Notes: generated from the sequence alone by a model not told the origin. Positions 1 to 7,425 are shown, numbered from the stretch's first letter. The stretch: 22,238 bases of DNA from Candidatus Sumerlaeota bacterium (GCA_026398575.1 JAPLSP010000710.1:1-22238), one strand, 5' to 3'. Translations and numbers: made by a program.

Positions 1-41
1 GTCAGCTGCAGCAGGTAGTGCTCGGTGATTTGTTCCGTCAT
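1..41 (-). CDS. Partial CDS, N-terminus only, unknown function
   Basis: An ATG on the minus strand at 41-39 opens a frame that runs off the left edge of the window. The 13 complete codons read MTEQITEHYLLQL, with GC-rich codons unlike the AT-rich gene to its right. I see no clear Shine-Dalgarno sequence in the 20 bases upstream, so the start is uncertain. The fragment is too short to assign to a family. Confidence 0.35.
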   Translation of the reverse strand, partial: MTEQITEHYLLQL

Positions 42-119
42 GAGACGGACATTACATAAAGGCCTCACGTCACAATAGTTAAATTTTCGGGTTTATGAAA
101 ATTATTTTCATCACCTACT

Positions 120-1292
120 TCAGGCGGCTAAAGGCATACCTCTCTCTTGGGATGAGGCGTCAGGATCAACCGCAATTAGGCACATTTCCAGAGCTGAAAG
201 AAATAGAACTGAATCTACAAGAAAATCTGCCTGCGACTTATTTTTTGCTGATTTTGCACAAAGATCAATTTCACAAATTGATTGATCTTGTTTATTGGCA
301 ATTGCAGCAACGCCTAAATCATCAGTAAACTTATAATAATAGTAATCGTATTCCTTTGTTTGTTCAGTCACATAATTTCCAATGCGCCTGCCCCATTGAT
401 GCTCTTCAGCTGCTTTGTTAAATCTTTCCTTGAACTGATCAGGCGAGCTGAAAATTGAATAAATCTTTCTTGTTTGATCAGATGGAAGCGCCTTCTTCCT
501 CTGTACTTGCGACTTTGTAATATATTCCTGCGAGCTATCCTTTGCATCCATCTTATTATAATACGCGAGCGGTCCATAACTTGAATTATCACTTGATGTT
601 TGTGGATATGATGGTGGGAATATGGCTGGAGGAAGTCTTGATGGGGTAATGAACTCGTTGGATGACAATGGAATTAGCTTGACAATTCTTCGTGGTAATA
701 GATTTGGAAGGAGAGGAGGAGTGAATTCCAATCCAGGGATGAGAGATGACATGGTCGTTATGGGATCAACCTTAAATTGCTTGTCCTTTTCAAACGCCTT
801 CCTAAATTCCCACGGAGGTACGGGGTATGGGTCCTTCCATAACCCGCGCTCAGCGCGTTTCGCTTCAGTCTGTATGAGATAAAGATTCCCGCCATCTGAG
901 TCTTGATTAGAGCCCCAAGCATAACCCGCCTTTACGATTTCCTGGCCTAAATTTTTGCCATCAGGCAAAATAACATCAGCGATTTTATTGCCTTCAGAGT
1001 CAATATTATAAACGAGAACTTTAACCGGGGTTGATAAACAACAGTTGGATGTAAAGAATCTTGCCTGCCTTCCGAATTTTTGAGAATTTTCAGGGCATTC
1101 AATTCCATTGAGTCGAATATTAATAAGAGCTTTCTGTAATGCTTGAGAGGCTTGAACTGAAAGAGTATCTCCCTTGGAAACGTCCAAAACAATCCCAGAG
1201 AACTCTTCTTTAATAACCTTATCAGCGGCAAAAATGGCAAATACTGCAAACGCGATTATTGCTACATAATGACAGCGAAGGATGAATTTCAT
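120..1292 (-). CDS. Secreted thermonuclease-like (SNase/TNase family) protein with C-terminal extension
   Basis: 390 aa. Residues 1-23 form a signal peptide or membrane anchor (hydrophobic 9-22), so the product is probably exported. Residues about 31-165 match the staphylococcal nuclease fold: GDT at 41-43 (Ca-binding Asp42), RLNGIECPE at 60-68 (equivalents of catalytic Arg35 and Glu43), and the family-typical tail RGLWKDPYPVPPWEFRK. In relatives the segment after the second strand pair reads D-x-Y-G-R; here it is DSEGNKIADV (98-107), so the position of catalytic Arg87 is Asn102 with Lys103 next to it. Residues about 170-390 are a low-complexity linker and a C-terminal domain I do not recognise. 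AAGGAG lies about 8 nt before the ATG. TTGACA occurs at 1347-1342 but I find no well-spaced -10. The gene is AT-richer than its right-hand neighbours, which hints at transfer. The family call is firm; activity is doubtful. Confidence 0.85.
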   Translation of the reverse strand: MKFILRCHYVAIIAFAVFAIFAADKVIKEEFSGIVLDVSKGDTLSVQASQALQKALINIRLNGIECPENSQKFGRQARFFTSNCCLSTPVKVLVYNIDSEGNKIADVILPDGKNLGQEIVKAGYAWGSNQDSDGGNLYLIQTEAKRAERGLWKDPYPVPPWEFRKAFEKDKQFKVDPITTMSSLIPGLEFTPPLLPNLLPRRIVKLIPLSSNEFITPSRLPPAIFPPSYPQTSSDNSSYGPLAYYNKMDAKDSSQEYITKSQVQRKKALPSDQTRKIYSIFSSPDQFKERFNKAAEEHQWGRRIGNYVTEQTKEYDYYYYKFTDDLGVAAIANKQDQSICEIDLCAKSAKNKSQADFLVDSVLFLSALEMCLIAVDPDASSQERGMPLAA

Positions 1293-1453
1293 ATTGAAAT
1301 CTCCTTTTTTTATTAAATGAAGCCTAATTATTTGTAAGGAATGTCAACCCTTTAGCGGACCGAGTCAAGCAAAAAATCGCCAAATAGTCAGCGCGTCAGC
1401 GCCGGGCGCAATCCACAATTCCGGTCATATTTCCACCGAAAGTCAGCATGCCA

Positions 1454-1542
1454 CCACCGGGCCTTGTGCCGGTGGAGCGATGAGTTTGCGCTAGCAGTGA
1501 CCGCCTTTTTCTCGCCGCCACCACTGGGCCTTGTGCCAGTGG
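1454..1542 (-). repeat. Two inverted-orientation hairpin units (copy 1)
   Basis: Cores at 1454-1475 and 1521-1542, 67 bp apart, are the reverse complement of the unit repeated to the right. Read on the minus strand, each is a 7-bp stem around the loop CACAAGGC. The first has arms CCACCGG/CCGGTGG. The second has CCACTGG/CCAGTGG, where a C-G pair has become T-A on both sides, so pairing is kept. Confidence 0.8.
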
Positions 1543-1578
1543 GGCGATGATTGTCGGCCAAAATCGCGCGCTGCCAAT

Positions 1579-1830
1579 AAAATCATCGCTCCACCGGCAC
1601 AAGGCCCGGTGGTGGCGGGGAATGAAATGGGCATACGTTTCTAGCGCAAAATCATCGCTCCACCGGCACAAGGCCCGGTGGTGGCGGAGGGTGAAATGGA
1701 CACACGTTTCTAGCGCAAAATCATCGCTCCACCGGCACAAGGCCCGGTGGTGGCGGAGGATTAAATGGGCATACGTTTCTAGCGCAAAATCATCGCTCCA
1801 CAGGCACAAGGCTCGGTGGTGGCGGAGGGC
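1579..1830 (+). repeat. 69-bp tandem repeat, four copies, each with a hairpin core
   Basis: The unit starts AAAATCATCGCT, continues into a 22-bp core (arms CCACCGG/CCGGTGG, loop CACAAGGC), and ends with a 35-bp tail finishing in TTTCTAGCGC. Cores start at 1591, 1660, 1729 and 1798, exactly 69 bp apart. The fourth copy has one substitution in each core half and an incomplete tail. The first three are nearly identical, which suggests recent tandem duplication. Identical tails rule out CRISPR spacers. Confidence 0.9.
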
Positions 1831-1898
1831 ATCGGAATTCTGGAATACGCCCGTCAGCGCCATTCAGAGACGGAGCGGGTCATGGGCGCCTGGGCGCC

Positions 1899-1990
1899 TG
1901 TCGGAGAACCGTGTGTCGCCGCCATGGAAACGCCCAAAAACCGGCGCTTTTCATGGCGGCGACACCTGGGAAATCTTCAGTTCTCCGACA
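1899..1990. repeat. Nested palindrome (outer 11-bp and inner 14-bp perfect arms)
   Basis: Outer arms TGTCGGAGAAC (1899-1909) and GTTCTCCGACA (1980-1990) enclose inner arms GTGTCGCCGCCATG (1913-1926) and CATGGCGGCGACAC (1952-1965). The inner stem can extend by a G-T and three A-T pairs, then CGCC/GGCG (1931-1934 with 1943-1946, one bulge) to a loop of about 8 nt. The 5' arms are 3 nt apart and the 3' arms 14 nt apart. It lies between the two MITE-like elements and is not part of either. Confidence 0.8.
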
Positions 1991-2044
1991 TGCTCATAGT
2001 GCTTCTTCAATTTTGATATGACGGGCTGTCACGGTCAGTATCCT

Positions 2045-2070
2045 CCCCCTCTCCGGTAACGGAGAGGGGG
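2045..2070. repeat. Perfect 11-bp-stem GC hairpin with GTAA loop
   Basis: Arm CCCCCTCTCCG (2045-2055), tetraloop GTAA, arm CGGAGAGGGGG (2060-2070). There is no adjacent T-tract on either strand, so it is not a classical intrinsic terminator. Confidence 0.75.
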
Positions 2071-2113
2071 CTGGGGGGAGAGGGGGCTGGCTGACGTTGC
2101 GATCCCCACCCCC

Positions 2114-2204
2114 AACCCCCTCCCCATTCATGGGGAGGGGGAGAATCTAGCTTGGAGCCAACCCCCTTCCCATTCATGGGGAGGGGGAGAATCTAGCTTG
2201 GAGC
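2114..2204. repeat. Two 45-bp direct repeats, each containing a CCCCAT/ATGGGG hairpin
   Basis: Copies at 2114-2158 and 2160-2204 differ at a single base (C versus T in the left arm). Each folds as a C-rich arm ending CCCCAT, loop TC, then ATGGGGAGGGG, followed by the shared tail AGAATCTAGCTTGGAGC. Confidence 0.9.
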
Positions 2205-2260
2205 ATCTTCCGACTGACACGGACTAGCAACCCGTCAAATCAAAATTGAAGGAGCACTGG

Positions 2261-3538
2261 TCAGGGGATTTCCAGGTCTTCCTCTTTTCGGCCGCTGATG
2301 ACGTCGTTGTGTTCTTTCTTGGGCGGATCGCGGAAGAAGAGGATGCAAACGACCATGACTCCCAGCGAAAGGAACGCGGGGGTGAGCCAGATTTTGGGCC
2401 AGTTATGTCCGACCACTTCTCCCACTTCTCCGGCCGTGTTTGTGATCGCGTACATGCCGAGCACTTTGCCTGCGAGCATGGTGCCGACGAATGCGCCGAC
2501 GCCCCAGAGGATGAAGGCGATGAAGCCCTGGCACGCGCCGCGGATGCGCTCGTTCGACTCGTCATCCACGTACAACTGCCCGGCGATGAACAGGAAATCG
2601 TAGCAGACGCCGTGGAGCAGGATCGCGCTGTAGATGAGTGCGATGGACATCACGCCGGGGTGGACGCTGCCGGCGAGCAGGAAATAGCGCGTGGCCCAGG
2701 CCAGAATGCCGAGGACGATGGTCTTCTTGTAACCGAATCGCTTGAGGATCAGGGGCAGCAGGGACAGGGTGATCACGTCCGCGACCTGGGCAAGCGACAT
2801 CTTGATGGCGATACCTGTCCATTTCATCTCGGTGAGGTAGATGCTCATCATCACGAAATAGAAGTACAACGGGATGCAAATCAGGAACATGCAGAGGATG
2901 AAGACGGCGAACGCAGGCTTCTTCAGCAACGCCAGCGCGTCGAGGCCAAGCACTTCGCCGATGCGGATATGGGCGCCCGTTTTCCTGGGGGGCGTGTGCG
3001 GCAGGGTCAGCGCAAACAGGCCGCAGAGAATCGAAGCGCCCCCGGCCAGATACCACTGGATGGAGGACTGCTCCCCATTCAGCGCGCTTAGCACCACTCC
3101 GCCGGCGATCCAGCCGACAGACGCGAACCGCTTGACGCGCGGGAAGTCGCCCTTGGCGTCGGCCAGGTTGTGGAAGGCGAGTGAGTTGCCCAGCGCCAGC
3201 GTCGGGGTGTAGAGAGCGCAATAGAGAATCAGCGTGGGGTAGAACGAGGCGAACGTGGTCAGCCTCGGCAGGATGCACATCACCACGCCGCCGAGGATGC
3301 CCAGCACCGCGAGCATTTTTTCCGAGGCGAAATAGCGATCGGCGATCAAGCCGACGATAAACGGCGAGATCATCGAACCGATGGCGAACGCGCCATAGGC
3401 GTAGCCGACTTCCTGCCCGCCGAACTTCAGCGTGTTGGCGAGGTAGGTACCCATGCTCACGTACCAGGCGCCCCAGATGAAGTACTGGAGGAAGTTGAAG
3501 ACCGACAGCTTGACCTTGAGGCTGGTTTGCATAGTCAT
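2261..3538 (-). CDS. MFS transporter of the nucleoside:H+ symporter (NupG/XapB-like) family
   Basis: 425 aa, about 12 hydrophobic helices, inner-membrane protein. The N-terminus KVKLSVFNFLQYFIWGAWYV is characteristic of the Nuc_H_symport family of the major facilitator superfamily. Known members import nucleosides by proton symport; in saccharolytic bacteria homologues beside glycosidases are often annotated as sugar transporters, so the substrate is open. The upstream hydrolase gene ends ...ATGAGGTAA and the ATG follows with no gap, so translation is probably coupled. A second in-frame ATG at 3532 (MQTSLK) sits about 9 nt after the GAGG and may be the real start. Length is normal for the family and I see no disruption. 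Downstream comes the 1998-2258 hairpin element instead of a simple terminator. Confidence 0.88.
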   Translation of the reverse strand: MTMQTSLKVKLSVFNFLQYFIWGAWYVSMGTYLANTLKFGGQEVGYAYGAFAIGSMISPFIVGLIADRYFASEKMLAVLGILGGVVMCILPRLTTFASFYPTLILYCALYTPTLALGNSLAFHNLADAKGDFPRVKRFASVGWIAGGVVLSALNGEQSSIQWYLAGGASILCGLFALTLPHTPPRKTGAHIRIGEVLGLDALALLKKPAFAVFILCMFLICIPLYFYFVMMSIYLTEMKWTGIAIKMSLAQVADVITLSLLPLILKRFGYKKTIVLGILAWATRYFLLAGSVHPGVMSIALIYSAILLHGVCYDFLFIAGQLYVDDESNERIRGACQGFIAFILWGVGAFVGTMLAGKVLGMYAITNTAGEVGEVVGHNWPKIWLTPAFLSLGVMVVCILFFRDPPKKEHNDVISGRKEEDLEIP

Positions 3539-5734
3539 TTACCTCATAGAGATGTCATATACCGCAGCGCCAAATGGCGGCATTTTAATTTGTAGCTCGC
3601 CTTTCATGAATCGGAGATTTGCGTTGCTGCCGCCATCGCAAAGGCAGCGCGCTTCGGCGTCGGCTGCGCTTTCGAGTTTCAATGTGGCTTCCTCGGCGCG
3701 GCGCGAGTCGCTGGCAATGAGGAGGTAGCGTTTGCCGCCGGCTTCTTTGACGAGGGCGTGAAGCGCTGGATTCCCGGGGGTGAGCGCGGGTTGCTTCGAT
3801 CCGCACGGCGTCAGCAGCACGGGCTCGAGCGCGCGCAGTTCCTTCAACACGGCGCGCAAGTTCTCGACTTGTTCGGGATGCTCCCGGGTGTACCAGCCTT
3901 TCATGGCCTTGGTTTGCGGATTCCTGACGCGCTCGTCCCAGTCGAAGAAACCCACGCCGTCGGCGCCGCTGACGATCGCCAGCCAGGCCATGCAGCGCAG
4001 TTCTTCGCGCGTGGGAATCTTGGTTTCATATTGCGGGAGGATGGTCCACACGGGCTTGCGTCCGGATACGGCGCGCACGGCGGCCTGCGTGGCGTCAGCC
4101 ACGGCGCGCAGCGAGACGTTCGGGATCGGATAGGGGTCAACGCCGATGATGTCGGCGCCCGGGGCGGTGTCTTGCAGGCGGGAGTAGTTGTTCTGGATGA
4201 TAATGACGGGCAGATTCGGCTCCAGCATCTTGATGGTATTGTAGCTCTCGGCGAGGCGGGTGAGATCGCCCCACGGCTCGTCCGCGCCATACCAGCCGAG
4301 GAGCGCGGGATGGGCCTTGGCCACGGGGATGGTGTAGAGCTTATTGTAGAGGCTGTTGGTAGCGACCCATAGCAGGAGGTTGTTCTTCTGCGCGGCGTCG
4401 AGGCTTTGTGTGAGCAGCGCGCTATAACCCGCCGGATCGGCAATGGCGTGTTGGTTGAGGTTGAAGTCGTTATACATCACGTTGAATCCCATCCCGGCGA
4501 GCAGCGGGAAATCCTCCGGCATGGAGTGATACGCCATGAGGGGAAAGAACTTCTTCCCGTCCTTCGAGAGGGCGCGGTCTTCGCCTATCTTGATGGCGCC
4601 TTCGGGCTTCACATTGGCGATGCGAAAGCTCTTCGAGAACACAGCGCGTCCATCCGCGGTCGCGTTCACCATGATCGTATGCAGGCTGTTTTTCCACGTG
4701 GGCAGATCGAGCATCACGTCCTTCTTCGCATGAGAATCGAGCGCGAAGGTTTTCAGGACTGACGCCTCCCCGCTGGCTTTTTCCCACACGATGACAGTTT
4801 CAATGGGCAGCGGCAGATCGGGGTCAATATGATCGAACGTGATCATCACGCGATCCTGAAACGGAAGCGGATTCACATAGACTTCCAGCGAAGGCGCAAC
4901 GAGGCGCGGCCTGCCGGTGTTGATGCGCAGCGCGCCGATGCGGCAGTTCTTGAAGTCCTGCAACAGCGTGATGGCGCTGCGCCCATCGCACTGCATGCGC
5001 TCCGGCCCGCGATACCGGTAGCGATAGCGGTCGGTCATGCTGTCAATGCGGGTGGTGACGGCGCCGAGAGCCTCGTCATAGGCCACGGTGAGCCGCGTCC
5101 ATTTCTTCAGTGGAACCTGCATGAGGCCATTGATCATTTCGCCGCCCACGGGGAAGTATTTGAACTGCTGCAGCGTGGTGGTGAAAATCGGCGCCGAGGG
5201 AAAGACCAGCCATGAGGTGTTCAGTTTGCCCTTCGCAAGCTCCCACGCGAACGAGCCGACCTTCAGCGCGAGCGGCGCGCCTTTCGTGGACGGCGCCTCC
5301 TCCAGAAAAATCCACGCATCCAAAGTGACTCCGCCCTCGAAGCTGATCTTCCCATCGTCCTTCAGCGTGATGCCGTTCTTGTCGCCATCGCCAAACTTCA
5401 GGCATGGTCCCCAGGCAGCGTCCTGAATGACGGCGCCGCCGGCAACGACCGGCTTGAAGCGCCCTGTGCGATCCACGAGCGCGCTCGCTGCCGCATCCGC
5501 CTGAAGCAGAAACAAGGTGTTCGCGCCCGGCTCAAGCTCAGGCGCCCGTTGTTGGGCCGGCTTCTCCTTCGGCGTCAGCGTGTTGAGCGGCTCATCTCCA
5601 GCGGCATAAGCCGTCAGCAGCAGCAGCAAGAGAACGATCAAAGTTTCACATACTCGGCCGCATGCCGGAGGCGCATGGCATCCAAGTCGCATGAAATAAA
5701 TGGAGTTCATAATTTGATCCATCACGTCCACCAT
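3539..5734 (-). CDS. Secreted multidomain glycoside-hydrolase-like protein (LamG-like + TIM barrel)
   Basis: 731 aa from the first ATG. A signal peptide is centred on residues 31-45 (TLIVLLLLLLTAYAAG); ATGs at residues 5, 9 and 15 are alternative starts and none has a good ribosome site. Residues about 70-275 look like a concanavalin/LamG-type beta sandwich (WGPCLKFGDGD; GGVTLDAWIFLEE). About 280-375 resembles a beta-sandwich linker. About 380-640 looks like a (beta/alpha)8 barrel: HPALLGWYGADEPWG (475-489) places Glu486 as a candidate catalytic acid, followed by IIGVDPYPI and VGFFDWDE. About 640-731 is a beta-rich tail. No specific GH family can be named and the substrate is unknown. It is coupled directly to the symporter gene, so its products are plausibly imported by that transporter. 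A 15-bp palindrome lies about 90 bp upstream. Confidence 0.75.
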   Translation of the reverse strand: MVDVMDQIMNSIYFMRLGCHAPPACGRVCETLIVLLLLLLTAYAAGDEPLNTLTPKEKPAQQRAPELEPGANTLFLLQADAAASALVDRTGRFKPVVAGGAVIQDAAWGPCLKFGDGDKNGITLKDDGKISFEGGVTLDAWIFLEEAPSTKGAPLALKVGSFAWELAKGKLNTSWLVFPSAPIFTTTLQQFKYFPVGGEMINGLMQVPLKKWTRLTVAYDEALGAVTTRIDSMTDRYRYRYRGPERMQCDGRSAITLLQDFKNCRIGALRINTGRPRLVAPSLEVYVNPLPFQDRVMITFDHIDPDLPLPIETVIVWEKASGEASVLKTFALDSHAKKDVMLDLPTWKNSLHTIMVNATADGRAVFSKSFRIANVKPEGAIKIGEDRALSKDGKKFFPLMAYHSMPEDFPLLAGMGFNVMYNDFNLNQHAIADPAGYSALLTQSLDAAQKNNLLLWVATNSLYNKLYTIPVAKAHPALLGWYGADEPWGDLTRLAESYNTIKMLEPNLPVIIIQNNYSRLQDTAPGADIIGVDPYPIPNVSLRAVADATQAAVRAVSGRKPVWTILPQYETKIPTREELRCMAWLAIVSGADGVGFFDWDERVRNPQTKAMKGWYTREHPEQVENLRAVLKELRALEPVLLTPCGSKQPALTPGNPALHALVKEAGGKRYLLIASDSRRAEEATLKLESAADAEARCLCDGGSNANLRFMKGELQIKMPPFGAAVYDISMR

Positions 5735-5823
5735 CTGCTTCTAATAAATTATGCGTATTGATATCATATTTTTGCCCTGAATTCGATGAGCCAAATGCGC
5801 GCGCGTAGTTTGCATATCGCCAA

Positions 5824-5838
5824 GGTGGAAATTCCACC
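5824..5838. promoter_or_regulatory. Candidate operator palindrome upstream of the hydrolase/symporter operon
   Basis: GGTGGAA A TTCCACC is a perfect 7+1+7 palindrome, 90 bp upstream of the hydrolase start on its strand. Size and symmetry suit a dimeric repressor such as a LacI or GntR family protein controlling a sugar operon. No regulator gene is in the window, so the link is inference. Confidence 0.4.
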
Positions 5839-6076
5839 AAAATAGTGGCCGATCCTGCGCGAGCGCATATCTATCCCCAAACGGCAAGCCTGAGAAAATG
5901 ATCCAAGCCATTCGCGCTACGGCGGCAAAGCGTAGCCCAAGCTCATAAAACATTCTTTTTCTGCCCATAAATTTCCTTAAAGCGTTTGTCAGCGATTTTA
6001 CATCCATAAAGGCATCTCTATCGGTAGAACCTCAATAGTGACTTCGTACCCAGCCCGCTTTTTTTCGATTCTGCCC

Positions 6077-6104
6077 TTGACAAAAAGAGGCTGGCGCTCA
6101 CTAT
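6077..6104 (+). promoter_or_regulatory. Weak sigma70-like promoter candidate for the FGE-like gene
   Basis: A consensus TTGACA at 6077-6082 is followed after 16 bp by CACTAT (6099-6104), a poor -10. The start codon is about 40 bp further on. The -35 is convincing, the -10 is not. Confidence 0.3.
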
Positions 6105-6144
6105 GGAGTGAATGGAATAATAATATGGAAAGGTGGACGCAGCC

Positions 6145-7425
6145 ATGTGTACTCGTTTCTCTGTTCGCAATCCACATGCTACCTCTTGTTGCTTCATCGT
6201 TGCGATTATGCTGATGCTGCTCGGCGCCTTTCCATCAGACGCGTCCGCGCTTCAGGGCGATGTGACCGGCGATGGGATCATCGCGCTGAACGACGCGTTC
6301 CTCATCCAGCAATATCTGGAAGACCAGTCTGCGCTCTCCACCGCTGCGCTCGCTCGCGCTGATATGAACAATGACGGCGAAGTGGATATCGCCGACGTCA
6401 TCGCCATCCGCTTGGCTGCGGCCGACGGCGCCAGCCTTCCCGTCGTGATGCTCCCTGTCCCACCCGAGCCCTTCACGATGGGAGCGCGCAATGATGAGGT
6501 TGGCGAATCAGATGAGTTCCCGCGCCATCAGGTGACGCTCTCGGCCTATCAGATCGGCAAATTCGCAGTAACGTACGGGCAGTATTGCGACGTGCTGAAC
6601 TGGGCGCTGGCGCGCGGGTATGTCAAAGGCGACGCGAGTGGCGGGCCCTACACGGGCGGCGCCGCTGTCTATGCCGCCGGACAACCGTTGCTATTTGTTT
6701 CTAATATCTACTACTGCAATATCCAGTATTCGGACGGCGTTTTCTCAGCCACGACGCGAACTGGCGCCAATAGCGTGCAATATTCGATGGCCATGCATCC
6801 GGTTGTGTTGGTAACATGGTATGGCTCGGTGGTTTTCTGCAATTGGCTGAGCGAAAAGGAGGGCTTGACGCCGGCATACAACACCTCGACATGGGAACTG
6901 GTGGATACGGATGCCGGGACGACGGGCGTCCAGTTCACGAACGGCTATCGCCTGCCGACGGAGGCCGAACGGGAGAGAGCTGCGGGATGGAACGGGACAA
7001 CGCATTGGATTTACGGATTCCAGAGTGACAGCATCTCATTCGCAAGGTGCAATTATTGGGATGGTTCCTCAGCCAATCCATTGGGCTTGACTTCAAAACC
7101 CTATACTTCGCCAGTAGGCTGGTTCAACGGCATCAATATCAGCCCGAACGGCTCCGTGCAGACGATCAACAGCCCGAGTCCCGTCGGCGCCTACGATATG
7201 AGCGGAAACGTTTGGGAATGGTGTCATGACTGGTACGGCGCCTATGACTCCGCTTCTCAAACCAATCCAGTTGGCCCTGGCAGCGGTACTTATCGCGTCA
7301 TTCGCGGCGGCTGCTATATCATCGATGCGCCCTACTGCCGCACGGCGTGTCGCGCCATCGGTGACCCGGGCCAAGGGTACCAAAACTGCGGTTTCCGGGT
7401 TGCGCGTGGCGTGCCGGCCCCTTAG
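6145..7425 (+). CDS. Secreted dockerin + FGE-sulfatase-domain protein (probably non-enzymatic)
   Basis: 426 aa from the ATG at 6145, chosen because AGGTGG (6131-6136) lies 8 nt upstream; an in-frame GTG at 6133 has no good ribosome site. Signal peptide in residues 15-35. Residues 38-90 hold a dockerin-like pair of calcium loops, DVTGDGIIALND (39-50) and DMNNDGEVDIAD (73-84). About 100-424 is an FGE-sulfatase (SUMF1-type) domain with YRLPTEAERERAA, GNVWEWCHDWY and the closing RVIRGG...GFRVARG. In genuine formylglycine-generating enzymes two Cys flank a four-residue gap in the RGGSxxCxxxxC region; here it reads RGGCYIIDAPYC, so the first Cys is Ile and only the second remains. A sulfatase-activating role is therefore unlikely, and surface binding or scaffolding is more plausible. 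It appears monocistronic. Confidence 0.85.
   Translation: MCTRFSVRNPHATSCCFIVAIMLMLLGAFPSDASALQGDVTGDGIIALNDAFLIQQYLEDQSALSTAALARADMNNDGEVDIADVIAIRLAAADGASLPVVMLPVPPEPFTMGARNDEVGESDEFPRHQVTLSAYQIGKFAVTYGQYCDVLNWALARGYVKGDASGGPYTGGAAVYAAGQPLLFVSNIYYCNIQYSDGVFSATTRTGANSVQYSMAMHPVVLVTWYGSVVFCNWLSEKEGLTPAYNTSTWELVDTDAGTTGVQFTNGYRLPTEAERERAAGWNGTTHWIYGFQSDSISFARCNYWDGSSANPLGLTSKPYTSPVGWFNGINISPNGSVQTINSPSPVGAYDMSGNVWEWCHDWYGAYDSASQTNPVGPGSGTYRVIRGGCYIIDAPYCRTACRAIGDPGQGYQNCGFRVARGVPAP

Larger units (their letters stand above)
1404..1852. mobile_element. MITE-like non-autonomous element carrying hairpin repeats (copy 1)
   Basis: The ends 1404-1425 and 1831-1852 are imperfect 22-bp terminal inverted repeats (18 of 22 match; both begin GGGCG and share AATTCCG). 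Immediately outside, GTCAGCGCC occurs in direct orientation at 1395-1403 and 1853-1861, which fits a 9-bp target-site duplication. Caveat: the left copy is preceded by another GTCAGCGC (1387-1394), so chance duplication is possible. Inside are two hairpin units in minus orientation and four in plus orientation. There is no transposase gene, so any mobility would need an enzyme from elsewhere. A second, diverged copy lies at 7545-7860. Confidence 0.6.
1998..2258. mobile_element. 261-bp element with 28-bp inverted ends and internal GC hairpins
   Basis: The arms 1998-2025 and 2231-2258 are inverted repeats matching at 26 of 28 positions; weaker similarity (GTCAGT/ACTGAC) continues inward to about 2039 and 2213. 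Between them lie one perfect hairpin and two 45-bp direct repeats, each folding into a hairpin. The right end is 2 bp from the symporter stop codon, so read-through from that gene would transcribe the whole structure. I see no target-site duplication. It could be a decayed MITE or an elaborate 3' processing/termination structure. Confidence 0.55.
1293..2260. other. 968-bp gene-free region built of repeats
   Basis: No credible gene. After about 100 bp of upstream region for the thermonuclease-like gene, the stretch holds three structures in a row: a TIR-bounded element with six hairpin units (1404-1852), a nested palindrome (1899-1990), and an element with 28-bp inverted ends (1998-2258) that stops 2 bp short of the symporter stop codon. 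Open frames on both strands here arise because the tandem unit is 69 bp, a multiple of three. Confidence 0.85.
5735..6144. other. 410-bp divergent intergenic region
   Basis: Lies between the divergent hydrolase (minus) and FGE-like (plus) genes. It contains the palindrome at 5824-5838, a second short palindrome TGCGCGAGCGCA (5856-5867), and a weak plus-strand promoter candidate near 6077. An 88-codon minus frame (6007-5741) exists but has no recognisable features, so I do not call it a gene. Confidence 0.7.

Noticed and set aside
1342..1347. TTGACA on the minus strand as a promoter for the thermonuclease-like gene
   Set aside because: The nearest -10-like sequences are spaced about 9 or 24 bp away, so no standard promoter can be built.
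1579..1830. Possible CRISPR array
   Set aside because: The segments between cores are the same sequence in each unit, not unique spacers, orientation flips within the locus, and no cas genes are present.
1396..1999. Open frames of about 150 codons on both strands with repeated peptide blocks
   Set aside because: They translate the 69-bp tandem repeat, a multiple of three, so all frames stay open. The peptides merely mirror the hairpin DNA and there is no ribosome site.
5741..6007. 88-codon minus-strand frame upstream of the hydrolase
   Set aside because: Only a weak ribosome site and no motif. It covers the candidate operator and the likely promoter region. It could be a decayed gene but I cannot support that.
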